Assembly: GCA_027257055.1 (NCBI GenBank)
Contig: JAPVLO010000059.1
Span: forward strand, 3,968,001-4,032,000
Origin: Cephalopachus bancanus
Lineage: Eukaryota; Chordata; Mammalia; Primates; Tarsiidae
Reading direction: 5' to 3'
DNA: 64,000 nucleotides
This document shows positions 12,900-25,312 of this stretch, in pieces. The notes below the pieces were generated by a model. The model searched no databases. It saw only the letters and a program-made list of their open reading frames with translations, and was not told where the DNA came from. Each line of letters opens with the position of its first letter. Position 1 is the stretch's first letter. The position numbers were made by a program, and so were the translations under genes.

Positions 12900-13375
12900 A
12901 CAAATGATCCCATTAGTTAAAACAAATTGTTTTATTATTTATGGTTCGACAGGTTGGCTAGTCTGTTCTTTTTGTTGCGGCCAGTTTAGCTGGTCTCTGC
13001 GGACTGCAGGTTGTTCAGCTGAGGCTGGATGGTCTCAAATGGATTCACTCACCTGTCTGGTAAATTGGCAGGCTGGTGAGTCTAGAACAATCTCAGCTGG
13101 GACTCTCTGTGTACTCCTTGTGATCTCTTCTCCCACAGACTATCTTCAGATTCTTCACTTGGTGTTCTCAGGATTCCAAAGAATCCAAATACTTTGTAGA
13201 CCTCTGAACCATGTTCACTGTCTTTCCATTAGACATAGCAAGTCATGTGAACAAACCCAGTTTCAAAGGGTGGAAAAATATGAGAGAGAGCGCAAAGTCA
13301 AATTGCAAAGGTGCGTGTGACAGGAATCTGAAGAATTTTAAGGCCATTTTGCCATCTCCCATAGATATTAGAGTA
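12900..13375 (-). mobile_element. MaLR-type LTR, antisense, diverged
   Basis: Reads like a second MLT1-class LTR complement: AACAAATGATCCCATTAGTT AAAAC, a CTCAGCTGGGACTCT block, CAAGTCATGTGAACAAACCC and CCATCTCCCATAGATATTAG. The open frame of 138 codons over it is accidental. Confidence 0.5.
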
Positions 13376-13974
13376 ACTATAGGTAGTTCAACTGGTGTAA
13401 GCATTTCCACTAGACTGAATCAAAGAGACCATCTTTTTGTCTCACAGCCTCAATTTGATATGGAATCTTTCTCTGAGCTCTTTTTCTATTCTGGACTTTT
13501 AAAATTTGGCCACGTTTACTGATTTTCTTATCTTGCATTCCTGAGATGTGGTTTCATTTTTGGCCATGTTTTAAAATTTTGACCAATTACTTGCTGTGGT
13601 ACTAATACAATTTTTTCTCAAATACAATTTTGATTTGGTGTGTTCTGTGGATGTTTTCCTTTCAGCAGTGTTTCATACTTCATCCAGTGTGTTAAGCCCT
13701 TGTCTTGAGCTTCCTTTCAGATAGTTTGGAGATACACTTATGCAAACTCCCAGAATTCCATTTTTGTAATTTGATGCACTGGGTTCCTATTCACTGACCC
13801 TCCCCCCCATATCTATAGTGTTTATAGTGTAGTATCAAATTCCATATCATTTTATTAGTGTATAAACATAACATTGTATATAATGGCACCTGTGTTCTGA
13901 ATTTAGGCATAACTCAGAGCTCTAGACATTAAGCTATACTCACTACTAACTAGTACAGCATCTAACCAGGGTTT

Positions 13975-14210
13975 CTCAACCCCAGCCTCTGCACCATTGG
14001 CATCTTAGGCCAGATAATTCCTTGTTGTGGGGCACTACTCTGAGCATTATAGGATGTTTAACAGCAGCCCTGACTCTACCCATCTGATGTCAGAAACCCT
14101 TCTTTCTTCCATCCCCTCTCCACCCCTATGTGACAACTAAAAATGTTTCTAGACATGGTCAGATGTCTCCTGTGAGGGCAAAATCTTCCCCAGTTGAGAA
14201 CCACTGCTCT
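13975..14210 (-). mobile_element. MER20-like hAT MITE
   Basis: Inverted ends CAGGGTTTCTCAACCCCAGC and CAGTTGAGAACCACTG, with internal TGGGGCACTACTCTGAGCAT and TTTCTAGACATGGTCAGATG. The layout is that of MER20 in complement. Confidence 0.8.
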
Positions 14211-14514
14211 CACCTGGAGGCCCTGAAGCATAGGTGGGAAGAGAATGTGTGGAATGGGAAACTAGTAGCAGCAACCCAACAGGGACAATTTGAAGGGTAG
14301 AAGGAATGTAGAAAATTTTCAGTCACCTTAAAATTCAGCCTAGGGATGGCTGAATTAACTTGAAAACATCAAATTGGGTTGTGCTACATACACAATGAAA
14401 GGTTCATCATTATCTCAACTTCATTACATTAGAAGTAGAGTAGATGTAAATACTGTCTAGTTGGGGATCGGCGGGGAGAGCTATGCTGACCACAGCTAAT
14501 GGATTTTGAAAAAC

Positions 14515-14750
14515 TCTTTGTTTTGGAAAACATTAAACATACACAGAAGTAGAAAAAATTGTATTGTTACTCATCCTATACCCATGCCCCGAGGTCATAA
14601 AATGATTCAAGGCCTGTCTTGTGGCATGTATACCACACGCACTCCCCCTGCTGTCCACTCTTAGATTAGTTTGAGGAGAATTCCAGACATCATTTCATTT
14701 CATTTTGTAAATGTCTCAATATATATCTAAAATAAAGAACCTAAAAGCCA
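14515..14750 (-). mobile_element. Probable L1M 3' fragment, antisense
   Basis: Contains AACATTAAACATACACAGAAG, TTTGAGGAGAATTCCAGACATC and ATTTCATTTCATTTTGTAAATG, as in old L1M 3' regions. Assignment is tentative. Confidence 0.4.
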
Positions 14751-15454
14751 CAATTGTAATATGCGGGTAGAATTTTAATCTTCTAGAAAGGACAAGAATG
14801 AGATGTTTTGCTGAGTAGTATCAAAAAGTTAAGGGAAAAAATGGGTGGGATCAAGACCAAAGAAGCTTGATTTGTGGGGGATTAAAAACCCCAGAAGGAA
14901 ATGACAGTGGGGCTGTCTCTTTGAGCCTCTCTCCCCTCCTCTCTTACTTTGCGTAACTCTTAGAAATGCCCCCTTAGAGTCTAAGGTTTTTCACAGGGGA
15001 CTTGGATCCTTACAGAGGAGAACAGGCTAGCAGAGAACTGATACATTTTCTAAAAAGAAGGGAAAAATACAATCACCTGAAGGTATTGAAATATTCAGTC
15101 AGTGATGGATTGCTGTCTGATGACTTTCAATGACTTTTTAGCCAGTTGGGCCTACTTTTAATAAAACAAAATGAGGGAAGTCTTGCAGTTTTTAAAAAAG
15201 ATTTTGCTAAGACGGTGGTATTTCTCTCCTGTTATAATGTATTCTGAGAAGTTTCTTTCTTTTGATTTAGACTTCCTCACTTGATTTTATTATGTCATAA
15301 ATCTCTTGCATTTTGTGAGAGCCATGGTATATGTGAGACCTAAGCAGCTTGCTAGATAACATCTATCCCCCCTCTTCTCTTTAGAAGATTAAACTGAGGC
15401 TGTTGCGTCTGATGCCAGAATAGATTTAACCAATCGTGTTTCCTTTACATGTAG

Positions 15455-15521
15455 GTCAGTCCGAGGGACAATTCTGCACTGGATCCTATTATCCATGGGT
15501 TGAAGGGCGTCGTACATCATG
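15455..15521 (+). CDS. PTPRG: PTPRG internal exon (carbonic-anhydrase-like domain, first of three here)
   Basis: This 67-nt exon encodes 22 residues plus one base of the next codon: [15 protein letters not shown] followed by LKGVVHH. It matches the middle of the extracellular carbonic-anhydrase-like domain of receptor tyrosine phosphatase gamma (about residues 206-227 in human, from memory). The acceptor is a pyrimidine-rich tract ending ...ACATGTAG, and the donor is ATG|GTAAGT, close to consensus. The exon starts in phase 0 and ends in phase 1; its last G completes a Glu codon with the AG that opens the exon at 35720. PTPRG is a type I membrane phosphatase, and this domain is outside the cell. 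The carbonic anhydrase zinc-ligand positions are encoded upstream of the window, so the known loss of activity cannot be checked here. The paralogue PTPRZ1 is the only serious alternative and, as I remember it, fits less well. Confidence 0.95.
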
Positions 15522-16599
15522 GTAAGTATGCCACATACACTTCCTTTTGCTGGGATGTGAAGGGCTCAGATCTCCACCTAAGGGAATCAGGTTATCTTGC
15601 AGAGAACAGAGGGTGACACCTACTCTTCATCCACTGATGTTGAAGGGCATTAGAGCCATTATTTGATGGGTAAAGAGCACGCCCATTTATTACCTGAAGA
15701 TAGGTCTGGGTTAACGGTAAGCAATCTGTTTCTCCCTAAATACCGCTCTGAATGCATATGTTATAAATTCAAGTGCCCTAGGATGTGCTATTCATATGTA
15801 TTGGACTTGCCATTTATCTCATCTCTCTCCTGAAAATATTCTTCCTTCAATTGTTTTTTTCTTTTATACGTATTTTGATTTGCATCTCAGATTTAGGGAA
15901 AAAATTTCAATAGCCACGACAAGTTATTAAACTTTGCAGCATGTGAGCAAGCGTCATGCGGTTACTAGAAGGGAGAAGGCTAGGCTGCCGTTCTGTGCAG
16001 CAGACCTTTTATCCTCAGGCATAAAACTGGAAGACAAAGTAAGATAAATGGGTTCTGTCTTTTCCAACTGGTTTTTATTGGAAGAATTTCCCTGCAACTA
16101 TATTATCGGCACTGCATCATTACCTATGACATCAGGAGCCTCTAATTTCAAAAGTACCCTTGTCGCAGTGAGGTGTGGAGTCTCGATGTAATGTAATGAT
16201 TTGCAAAGTTTTAATAATCTAATTAGGATTCCAAAGACATTGACAGAAATAGCATTAGTAACCATAATAAATCTCTGCTTCATCTCTACCGCTATGATAA
16301 AATGTCTTTACATCTTTTGGGGAGGATTGTCTTTAGACATTAACCAACTCTGTAGAGCTTAACAAACATCTTCCCTGTCTCTTTCAGGTTAACTAAAACC
16401 GGTTGTCAGGGTTCAATTGAAGCAAGTAGGATTTTGGATTAATTGTTCTGTTCTCAAAATTGTCAGCCATGTAGCAGGTAACAATAATATAACTGGTCAA
16501 AGTAGAAAAATAGGGTAACTGAAAACACCCCATAAAGGTTTTTATTTGAGGAAGTTTTCATTGCTTTTTCCCAGTTCAACTTGTGTAAGAGCACTAATT

Positions 16600-16735
16600 C
16601 TACTCATGAAAACTCTGCCCTCATGACCTAATTACCTCCTGAAGGCACCACCTAATACCATCAGCTTGGGAGTTAGGATTTCAAAATCGGAATTAGCGGG
16701 GAGGACACAAACATTCAGACTGTAGCAGAGGCTGT
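16600..16735 (-). mobile_element. MaLR-type LTR end, antisense
   Basis: CCTCATGACCTAATTACCTCC, CCACCTAATACCATCAGCTTG and GGACACAAACATTCAGACTG form the typical end of an antisense MaLR LTR. The other end is missing. Confidence 0.6.
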
Positions 16736-16959
16736 TACATGTGGGAATACTTTGCCTGGCTCTGGGAGGGTTGCAGAGATCAACCGTACTCTCTAATTGG
16801 GAAGTCAGAGAAGACCTGCAAAAAACAAGTACCTACAAAGGAAGTTCACTTATTTATTCTGCAGAAATATGCTACATGCCCACACCGTGCAAACAGGGAT
16901 CTGGGACACAGATTAAGACAGACACAGGCCAACCCTCATGGACCTACCAGGGAAGGGAA

Positions 16960-17390
16960 GTGCTGCCTTCCTCTTCCTCTAGCCTGCCCAGTGTGCTACC
17001 CTGCCCTTCCTAGCCTCTGCATTTACTGTTTCCTTTTTTGAGAGAATTCATTTTTTACTTGTACCAAGGGTGTCTTCTTCTTATGTGTTCAGGTCTCATT
17101 TCAGATGTTGCCTCCTTAGAAAGTTCTTTCTTAATTATCCTATAAAATTACTCACCCCTCCCCTCTCTCATCTGTTCACATTCTATTACATCAGCCCAGT
17201 TTTCTTTCTTCAAAGCATTTAAACATATTTGAAATACCTTTGTTTTTTTTTAATACTCATAAATTGCCTATTTGAGTACCAGCTTCATGAGGGCAGGAAA
17301 CCACATCTGTGTGACACCATGTACCTGGTAAATAGTAGGTACTCAGAAAATATTAGCCAAATGAATGAATCAAATAAACATTCAGATAAG
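16960..17390 (+). repeat. L2 LINE 3' end
   Basis: Reads in order TCTCATTTCAGATGTTGCCTC, AAGTTCTTTCTTAATTATCC, a CATGAGGGCAGGAAACCAC block and TAGGTACTCAGAAAATATTAG followed by AATGAATGAA. This is the L2 3' end in the sense orientation. Confidence 0.65.
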
Positions 17391-19187
17391 TAAGTGAAAA
17401 TGTCAAAATATAAAATTGGATGAAGGAGAGGAGGAACTAAGTCCCATGTCGGCTTTCCTTTGATTGGGCAGAGAACAGAGTATGTCATTTTTTTCAGAAG
17501 GCAATGGAGGACATGTGAGATAGTTTAAAAAAAAAAAAAGTTTTGTTGGAGCGCGAAGCCTTTTCAGTTGAAGGTCCTGTGAGGGATTTCAATGATCTGT
17601 TAATTTGAAGGAACATAAATAATCGTGCCCTTCACAGAGTCTCTGGCTTGGGAATGATGATAGAGATGTGTAAAGAGAAAAATCAATATGGATTTCTGTT
17701 GCAGTTCAGAAATGACTTTTATTTCTTTCGCTCTGGGAGTCATATCTTAGAATGTTAATTTCTCGTTAAGTGAATTTTTTTTTAATGGCAAGAATCATAT
17801 ATGTTCCTTCGGCTAAAACAGCAACGAATAATCTGGTCATACCAGCCAACTGTACTTGGCAGTTGATCATTAGGGTCCTCTGTGAAGCAGATGTCAAGAT
17901 GGAATTTTAAGTGCCAGAGAGATGTGTGGCAGGGAGGGTCTTCCTGGGAAGGATAAAGGCAAGAGAGAGCAGGGGAGAGTAGGGAGAGTATTTGGACCAC
18001 ACTGCAGGTCTGAGAAAAGAGAGCGAGAAGTTAGAAGAACTGGCTAAAGGCAGCTCTGAGGAAGTCTTAGCTAAGCTATCAGAGAACCCGAGCAAACACT
18101 GCCCGAGAGGAGTCCTGTGTTGTCCGGAATGGCCCAGCCTCCATTCCCCACCATGTATTGTGATTGGCTGGACCATGCCAGTCATAGTTGCCTGAGTGTG
18201 GACACTGATGGATCCCAAAGGTACAACTGCTGCAGACTGTGAGCTAAATGGCCTTCCTTACTGGAGCTTGTCTCTGGAAGGAAGATCTCAGGGGTGCACT
18301 CTTATGACTGGCACCAAGCTTCACATCTTCCTTCCAGAGATACCTTCCTAATCAGACTCCCAGAGGTCTTTCTCCTTGATCCCCCCTCACTTTTATAATG
18401 CTCAGAGTCCTACAAATACTGCTGGTTAATTTTATCTGAATGCCTAATCGAAATACCCCATGAGGCTAGGCATTGAGACATGACCCATCCTCACTGCGTT
18501 TATAGACTCTTAAGTACAAAATGACACTAAAGGGTAGGAAGCAGCAAACTTAACTTAGACTTGGGGGTTTGAAGGTGTGTCAAAGTGACCATTAAGACCT
18601 AAGGGTGAGAGAATGTCCTGGTAGAGAAGGGATTCAAGCAGGACCAGTGTAGATGAAGGTGTCTGCTGGTAAGAGAGGATGTGGTGTATTTAAGTCTTGG
18701 ATCATGGTGACGTTGCTTCTCTAATGCTGGGGAGAGACACCTAGAAACCTCTTGACCACATTCACTTCTCTAGGTAGATTGTGAGTTTTACAAGCTTGAG
18801 AGCCATGAGGAAATATAAATAGTGAGGTGATTTGCCGTTGATTCTGGTTCCATCTATCTGTCCATTGAGCAATAGATGGAAGTACTAACATGATCTGATT
18901 AAGTACTTTATTTATCCTACCACCGACATCCACTGGAGAGCAAAGCTTTAGGGAGAAATTGTGAATCCTGTTCAGTGTATTGGCTCAGTCATTTATAGTG
19001 GTTTAGGTGTATGGGAACCAGCACTTGCAAGTGGCCACACCTGATAGGAATATTGGTTCCTAAGAACTTAGTCTAGTTCTTATTTGCTTAAAACCCATTT
19101 TTAAAGATCCTCCTGGTGAATCGGTATAGAAATGTGGTTTTTCTTTATAAGTAGTTGTACCTAATTGGTCAATGTTGAGAAATGTGC

Positions 19188-19352
19188 AGTGTGAGTGTGT
19201 GTGTGTGTTTGTACATATAGTATATAAACTTTTTTTCACATATATGAAAAGTATATGTTCATATATATATTTCAAAAAATATATATATACTTTTATATAC
19301 ACACAAACATGCACATGCATGCACACACATACACAAGTATATATATACTATT
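19188..19352. repeat. Compound TG/TA/CA alternating repeat
   Basis: A (TG)n tract on the left, several (TA)n runs in the middle and CA-rich, CATGCA-containing sequence on the right. The left and right arms are roughly complementary, so the block is an imperfect inverted repeat of alternating purine-pyrimidine sequence. Confidence 0.8.
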
Positions 19353-20454
19353 TTTTCTCTCCAGTTTTTGGATTACCTACTTTCTGTTTCTTTTTATGAT
19401 ATTCAACCCCCCAAAATCCAGCAGGCTGTTTGTGTGCACATGCACATGCTGTCAAAAGGCCTCAAAACACTCATCACCCTCTCAAGTCAGTCATCTAAAA
19501 AAGACCACTTTGCTGTTCCGGAAAGGAAGCTTGCTAGTGGTGATGGTTCGGTTGTTGAGCTTTTTCTGTTTGTCCCTCTTTTTCCCTCTCCTCACTGTCA
19601 CTTTCCTCTCCTACTGAATAAACCGCCTTAGTGAGATGCAGGGTGGCTTCCTTTCCTTTCAGAGGAAATATGAGGGGGATGTTATAAATTGCCTCAGACA
19701 CGATGAAATCTCCCACAGGTCAGAGCTAGAAGACTGCTCTCCCTGTCCTCCCTCCCTGGCTCTTCTGAGAAGACTCTCAGTGAAAGAACAAATAAATTAT
19801 CACCTGAGAACACCCTTCTATTAATGTCACAAAATGAGGCTTTTGCAAGCTTTTCTTGTCACAACCCAGCACATGCAGTTGGGGCTATCACAGGATCAGA
19901 ACTTCTTTTGCAGAATAGTTTCCCCGTGTGACTTATTTATTCACTAGGCTCACCTTTGGGGTATCCTCCCATCACCTTTTTACCCTTGTCCTGGGACACA
20001 CATCATCTCCTCACGACATCTATGAACAAAGTCCCAGAATCACTGTAGTCACTCCAGGCTTCTAGCAGAAAGGGAAGAAATAAAATAAATTTGCAAATAT
20101 GTGTTGACTGCCCAGCCAAGCGTTTTCAGAGTGTGGTGAGAGCTATCTGAGAAGCTCCACATCTGTTATTCTTTCTAGATCCCACCTGCTGGGACTGAGG
20201 TGTCTACAATAAAGAGTGACGGAAGCATCTCCAGACCTGGAGCGCTCCAAATACCTTCTAAAGCAATGTGTAGGATTCATTTTGCAGACAGGGCGTTGCA
20301 TCACCGACCACAGACATACTGTCTAAAAATAAACCAGCCCCAGAGTTTGATGTTGCTGACACTCCCCCACCACCACTGACCTTTCTAGGAGTACATATAG
20401 TACAGCCCCTTCAGAGAGTCATGTGCCTGTCTGTTCCTGCCAACGTTACACATG

Positions 20455-20950
20455 AGCCCTACCCTCTGAGCTGGCAATTCCATACTTGTTGTAGCCCCAA
20501 GAAAAATGTCCACAAAAGACTTGTACATATGAGCTTTGTTCATTACTGCCCCAAACTAGATACATCCTAAATGTCCACCAATGGGAGCACGGATATGCAA
20601 GTTGTAGATTATTCATACAGTAGAATATTATGCAGCAGTTAAAAATAGTGAACTACCGATTTACACAAAAACAAAACAATACATACTGGTTCCATTTACG
20701 TAAAATTCAAGAACAGATCCCTCTACAAAACTAACCCATGGTGATAAAAATCAGAAAAGTGGGGTGGAGGAGTACTGAATGAGCAGGAACCCAAGGGAGT
20801 TTTCTTGAGTGATGAAAACATATCTTGATCTGGAGGATGATTCTACAGGTGTCATATAAAAATTTGCCACACTGTCCTCTTAGATGTGTACACTTGACTA
20901 TTTGTAAATTTTTAAAAATCTCATGCATATTATATGTTAATTTCTCACCA
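20455..20950 (+). mobile_element. L1M LINE 3' end
   Basis: GCCCCAAGAAAAATGTCCAC, ATCCTAAATGTCCACCAATG, CATACAGTAGAATATTATGC and a final TGTGTACACTTGACTATTTG match the sense 3' region of an old L1M. Confidence 0.7.
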
Positions 20951-20994
20951 ATAGCACATCCACAGAGCTTTAAAAATCTATCAGCACACACCAG

Positions 20995-22262
20995 ATAGTC
21001 AAATATTAAAAATAGTGATAGTGTCCAGTGTTGGCAAGTATATGAGTGCGGGAACTGTCATATGTTGCTGGTGAGAGGATAACTTGATCCGACCGCTCTT
21101 TGGAAAACAGTTTGGCAGTATCTAGTCAAGCTGATTGAGTAGTCCCAATTCTGTGTATGTCCCCTAGAGAAATTCACATAAGAGCTTACTAAGACATGTG
21201 TACAAGAATGTTTATGGCATTGGTTTTCCTAATTACCCAAACCAAGAAGTGCCTCAAAGGCCCATCTTTAGCAGACTGGATTAATACAACATGGTGTAAT
21301 CATACAATAGAACGTTTCCCTGTGATGAGAACGAGTGGCCTGCGCAACAGCATGGGTGCATACAAGATGCACAGAGTCAGTCAAATGAAGGAAGAGTCTG
21401 ACGAATATGGGGGGGGGACCCAAAAAACCCCAGAATTTACTTATAAAACATTGTGTATTCATTCTTACATGTTTAAACTTCAGTCACCTTGAAAGTACTC
21501 TCCATTTGATGCAGTACACTTATCAAGATGCTTTTTTTACTGTTCATAACAGTTTTTGAACTTGTCTATTTTGATGCCTTTTAGTGCTTCTGCCTCTTTC
21601 ACGTTGGCAAAATGTTACCCTTTGAGGACTTTTTCATCTGGGGAAACCAAAAAAAGTTGCTCGGGGTGAGATCAGGTGAATAGGGTGGGTGGGACGTGGG
21701 GGTCATGCTATTTTTGGTCAAAAACTGCTGAACCCTCAGTGCAGTGTGGGCAGATACATTGTCATGGTGGAAGAAGGTGTTTGCCACAATGCTGGAGGTT
21801 TCTTCTGCAGTGCAGCCTTTCACAACAACACTAGCTAGTACACTGATGCTAAAGTGTTTCTAGAACACTTACATGACAAGGGAAGCCTATATTACAAGGG
21901 GCCCTCCCTCCAAAGATAATTCTAGGGTTTTTTTTTAGTCCCTCCCCCCTTATACACTTTGTATGCTTCAATTTAAAGTTTAAAAAATGAGAAAATCTAA
22001 CCTGTATTGCTTAGGAATGCATATGTAGGCGGTAAAACTAAAAGGAAAGCAAAGTATTGATGATTTATAAAAGAGGATGGTGGTTACTTCTCGGGGGTGA
22101 GATGGGAGAGTGACATAGGGCTGACCCAAAGAGGAAAGGAAGGGACTCTTTCTGTTCTGTGTGGTGGTCACACACAGGGTTCACTTCGGGATCATTTCTC
22201 AACAGTCTATTTTGTTTCGCACATCTTTCTGCATGGGTGATATATTTTACAATAAAAGAAGT
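20995..22262 (+). mobile_element. L1M LINE 3' end split by a mariner element
   Basis: The first part (20995-21407) has GTGTCCAGTGTTGGCAAGTA and TAATACAACATGGTGTAATC. The second part (21951-22262) has GATGGTGGTTACTTCTCGGG and ends in TATTTTACAATAAAAGAAG. Joined across 21408-21950, they form one continuous sense L1M 3' end, so the mariner is younger than this L1. Confidence 0.7.
21408..21950 (-). mobile_element. Mariner transposon, internally deleted (family 1)
   Basis: A 543-bp element with TA on both sides (21406-21407 and 21951-21952). Its imperfect inverted ends are GACCCAAAAAACCCCAGAATT on the left and AATTCTAGGGTTTTTTTTAG on the right. On the minus strand it encodes the last third of a mariner transposase. 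HHDN and SPDL carry two acidic residues of the DD34D type, and the C-terminus (about 21490-21560) resembles CTASNGEYFQGD. Frameshifts and stops break the frame, and the N-terminal and central regions are missing. It cannot encode an active enzyme. Confidence 0.85.
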
Positions 22263-22746
22263 CAATGATTAGCATTAGAAAGTAAGAGATTTAGACAGTG
22301 CTTTCTTCTGGGATACATCAGGTACCAAGTGGCTTCACAGCAAGCAAAGAGGGGAGTGACAGCACTTTTTAAAAACCTTTTTACCATAACTGCCCCTGAC
22401 AAGCTGTTTGTTCTCTCTACAAATTGATTGCAGGCCAGTGAAAGAACTGGGGCTGCCTTTGAATTGCATCATTAAGAGGTGACTTTGGAAGCAAATATCT
22501 TTTTGTGGAGATTAGAAGAAGGAAATCAGAAACAAAGGGGATGGGGTGTCAGGAGACAAGTCTAAAAACAAAAGGTACCTCACGGCTTCTGTGTTGGTGC
22601 ATGCTTGCTTTGCACCAGGTAGGGGTCTAATTAGACTCACAGGCTTCACTGAATTCTCTAAAAACCCTCTGAGATACAACTACCATGATCTCCATTGTAT
22701 AGAAAGGCAGCAAAGCAGGCAGTGACTGGGTGACATACCGTAGGGT

Positions 22747-22796
22747 GTGACCCAGCCCCGTCAACTGAAAGTGACCCAGCCCTGTCAACTGAAGTC
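22747..22796. repeat. 24-bp tandem duplication
   Basis: Two adjacent copies of GTGACCCAGCCCCGTCAACT GAAA, differing at two positions. No other family membership is seen. Confidence 0.85.
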
Positions 22797-23564
22797 TTCA
22801 TGACTTTAAATTGGCTCTCACTACTTCCAGGCCGTCTCCTGCTCTTTTCCCTGTCGTGGTTCCTGCCTACATATTTCTGTCTTGACTGAGGTTCATCATA
22901 CAGGTTTTGTTGAAGGAGCAAGTGAAAACATATTTAACAGAATCATCGTCTGTCATTGTTGCACCAGTACCATTGTGACTGTCCCTGGAGTCTAAGATCC
23001 GAAATAAATTATCTGTCTCAGGCTAAATGGCTAAAGTTTCTGAAAACATCTTGCATAGGCTTTGGAAGAAGAGGACAAATCCTAGAACAAAGGACTTTTG
23101 GAAGAAATTAATTAATTAGGCAGAAATGGTAGTTTGTGTCATTATAACCAGCAGCAAGAAGATAGAGTAGAAATGAGTTGATGTGAGGAGTTCTTGTCTG
23201 TCTTGAGTATGAGAACTTTAAGCTCCTTTAATCAGAGTCCAATCCACCCATCCTTCTATCCATTGAATGCCTAATACCCACTAGTCAAGGTGCTGAGAGC
23301 AAAATGAACAAGATTTTCCTTGCTCTTGGGAACACTGTAGTCTCATGAAGAATCTTTTTTGTGTGGGACTCTTGCCATTCTTGCTGCTGAAAAGTCTAAC
23401 ATTATTTGCGTGCAAAGTAATCGCACGTGTTCACGCAGATAAGCAGTTGGACCTTTGAAATGAGCTTTTATAAAAAGCCTGCAGTGTGGAATACTTTTAA
23501 AGAAATGGAATTTTGTTATTTTTCACGTGAAATTTGACTCTTGGGAATACAGCGGAATAAGGAA

Positions 23565-23785
23565 TCTAGAGCAGCACTTCAGAGTTCAGACCTGAGTTTG
23601 AATTCTGGCTCTCCGACTTAGGAGCTTTGTGATCCTGTACAGATTGCTGAATCTCTCTGTCTCTAAGTTTCTGCCTTGTAAAACGAAAATAATAAAAGTG
23701 TCTATCTTGTGAGTAGTATTGGTAAATGTATCAAGGCAGGGAAAACACAGAGAAGAAGGGTGCCTGGCATTTGTCCAGTGTCCTA
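23565..23785 (+). repeat. MIR SINE
   Basis: GAGTTTGAATTCTGGCTCTCC, GGAGCTTTGTGATCCTGTAC, CTCTCTGTCTCTAAGTTTCTG and GGTGCCTGGCATTTG follow the sense MIR order. Confidence 0.75.
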
Positions 23786-23790
23786 TAAAT

Positions 23791-24010
23791 CAGGGGGCCA
23801 GCAAACTATAATCTGTTGACCAAATCCAGCCCCCTGCTTGTGTAGATAAAGTTTTATTGGGACACAGCCACACTCATTTGTCTACATACTGCCTACGGTT
23901 ACTTTTGCACTACACTGGCAGAATTGAGTAGTTGTGTAAGAGAGGTTGTCTGGTGGAAAGCCTTAAGTATTAATCTGTGATCCTTTACAGAAAACATCCA
24001 TCAACCCTGC
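23791..24010. mobile_element. hAT MITE of the 'GGGTCGGCAAAC' type
   Basis: Ends GGGGGCCAGCAAACTATAAT and CAGAAAACATCCATCAACCCTG, with internal TAAAGTTTTATTGGGACACAG CC and GGCAGAATTGAGTAGTTGTG. It is complete in length. The same family occurs near 26835, 31630 and 51349. Confidence 0.75.
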
Positions 24011-24949
24011 CTCATCTAAATGGTAGCTATTATAGAAGTTCTACTAATAGTGTTGCCTTCACTCAGTGATTTGTTTGTTTGGGGACAAGTATTTACCCAC
24101 TCAGGTCATTATCTGCCAGTTGCTAGACTTTCTAGAGAAAGGCTTCAGTTTTGATCTTGCCCAGATCATCACATAATCCAGATGTGTTCCACCTGAATTA
24201 ATGAGGGTTCTGTTTTAACGTTGAACTTAAAGAAAGAAATCATTCAGATTGTCTTCTCCCTTTTGAATGGGAAAACCAGGCTATGTTATCTATCGTTCAC
24301 TTATAATTTTGAACATTTTAACAAACGACAAAATTTCCCGTTTGAAGTTTATGTTTCCAGCGTTTAATTACATGGGACTTTCCTGATGTGTGCTATAAAT
24401 ATGCAACGGCCTGTTCTTGGCTAATTGGCTCACGTCTGTTAAGGATCCAGGCTGGGCTGATGGTTATCTGGACACTTTTGATCTCAAAATCTTCTAGAAA
24501 CAGGCACACTTAAGCCGTTTCCACTGTTTCCTGGATTTTGGTGTATTAAAACCACCACCATAGATGAGAGCTATTTCCATTTCTTTTCTTAACCAGGAAA
24601 TGGGATGCTTGCGACTTCCATTTTATCACGAATAGCATTGTTAACAATAACATTAAGACGTACAAAGACTTCAAAAGTGATTCCTTTTAGGTGAAATTTG
24701 AATCTGAGGCTAGTTCTCAGTCATCCAATCTTCTCTGTCAATATTTTAATGTTTGAGCAGGATTATGGGAATCTGGGGAAATGTCCTTTTCCTGGTTGTT
24801 TCAATGGGATGTGAGGAGCAAAGGGAGAGTTTAAAAATACATCTCAATTTGTCAACAGCAAATGTGCTTGCTAAATTACTTGTGGCTACCTTGTGTGATG
24901 TTCTTACCCTGCTTGTATGCTATACACCTGTCACCTTGCTATAGGAAAG

Positions 24950-25185
24950 GCACTGTTGTGCAGTGGCCGAGAGTATAGGCTCTGGGTTTGAATGCCAGTT
25001 CTGCTTTTGACTAGTTGTATGATCTAGATTAGTCACTGAACCTCGCTGTGGCTAAGTTTTCTCAACTGTATAATGAGGTACTAAGAGTAGCAGCCTTACT
25101 GGCTTATCCTGAGGATTCAGCGACATACTGTACATAATGGCTGGCATGTGTAAGCACCCATTGTCAGCTGTTACCTCCACCCTCA
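24950..25185 (+). repeat. MIR SINE, near full length
   Basis: TAGGCTCTGGGTTTGAATGCC, GACTAGTTGTATGATCTAG, TTTTCTCAACTGTATAATGAGG and a final ATAATGGCTGGCATGTG. Confidence 0.8.
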
Positions 25186-25312
25186 CTTGCCATCATCGTT
25201 ATTGTTGTTTTTGACTTGAGTGTGGAGACCATGTGATGACCGGAGATATCAACGGATGCGGAGCTCTGAGTTCTGCCACCACTACTACCTGGCTATTAAA
25301 ATAGAATGTATG

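Larger units (their letters stand above)
1..15454 (+). other. PTPRG: PTPRG intron, 3' part
   Basis: Intronic sequence upstream of the first exon in the window; its 5' end lies outside. It holds diverged L1M, MIR, hAT and MaLR-type LTR fragments and a few Alus, listed separately. The stretches 430-1440, 8000-11400 and 14760-15450 show no repeat or gene that I can recognise. The acceptor AG is at 15453-15454. Confidence 0.9.

Noticed and set aside
12904..13320. 138-codon open frame on +
   Set aside because: Falls inside an antisense MaLR-type LTR; composition is that of the repeat.
17907..18218. 103-codon minus-strand frame (MGSISVHTQATMTG...)
   Set aside because: No homology recognised and overlapping frames on both strands; chance.
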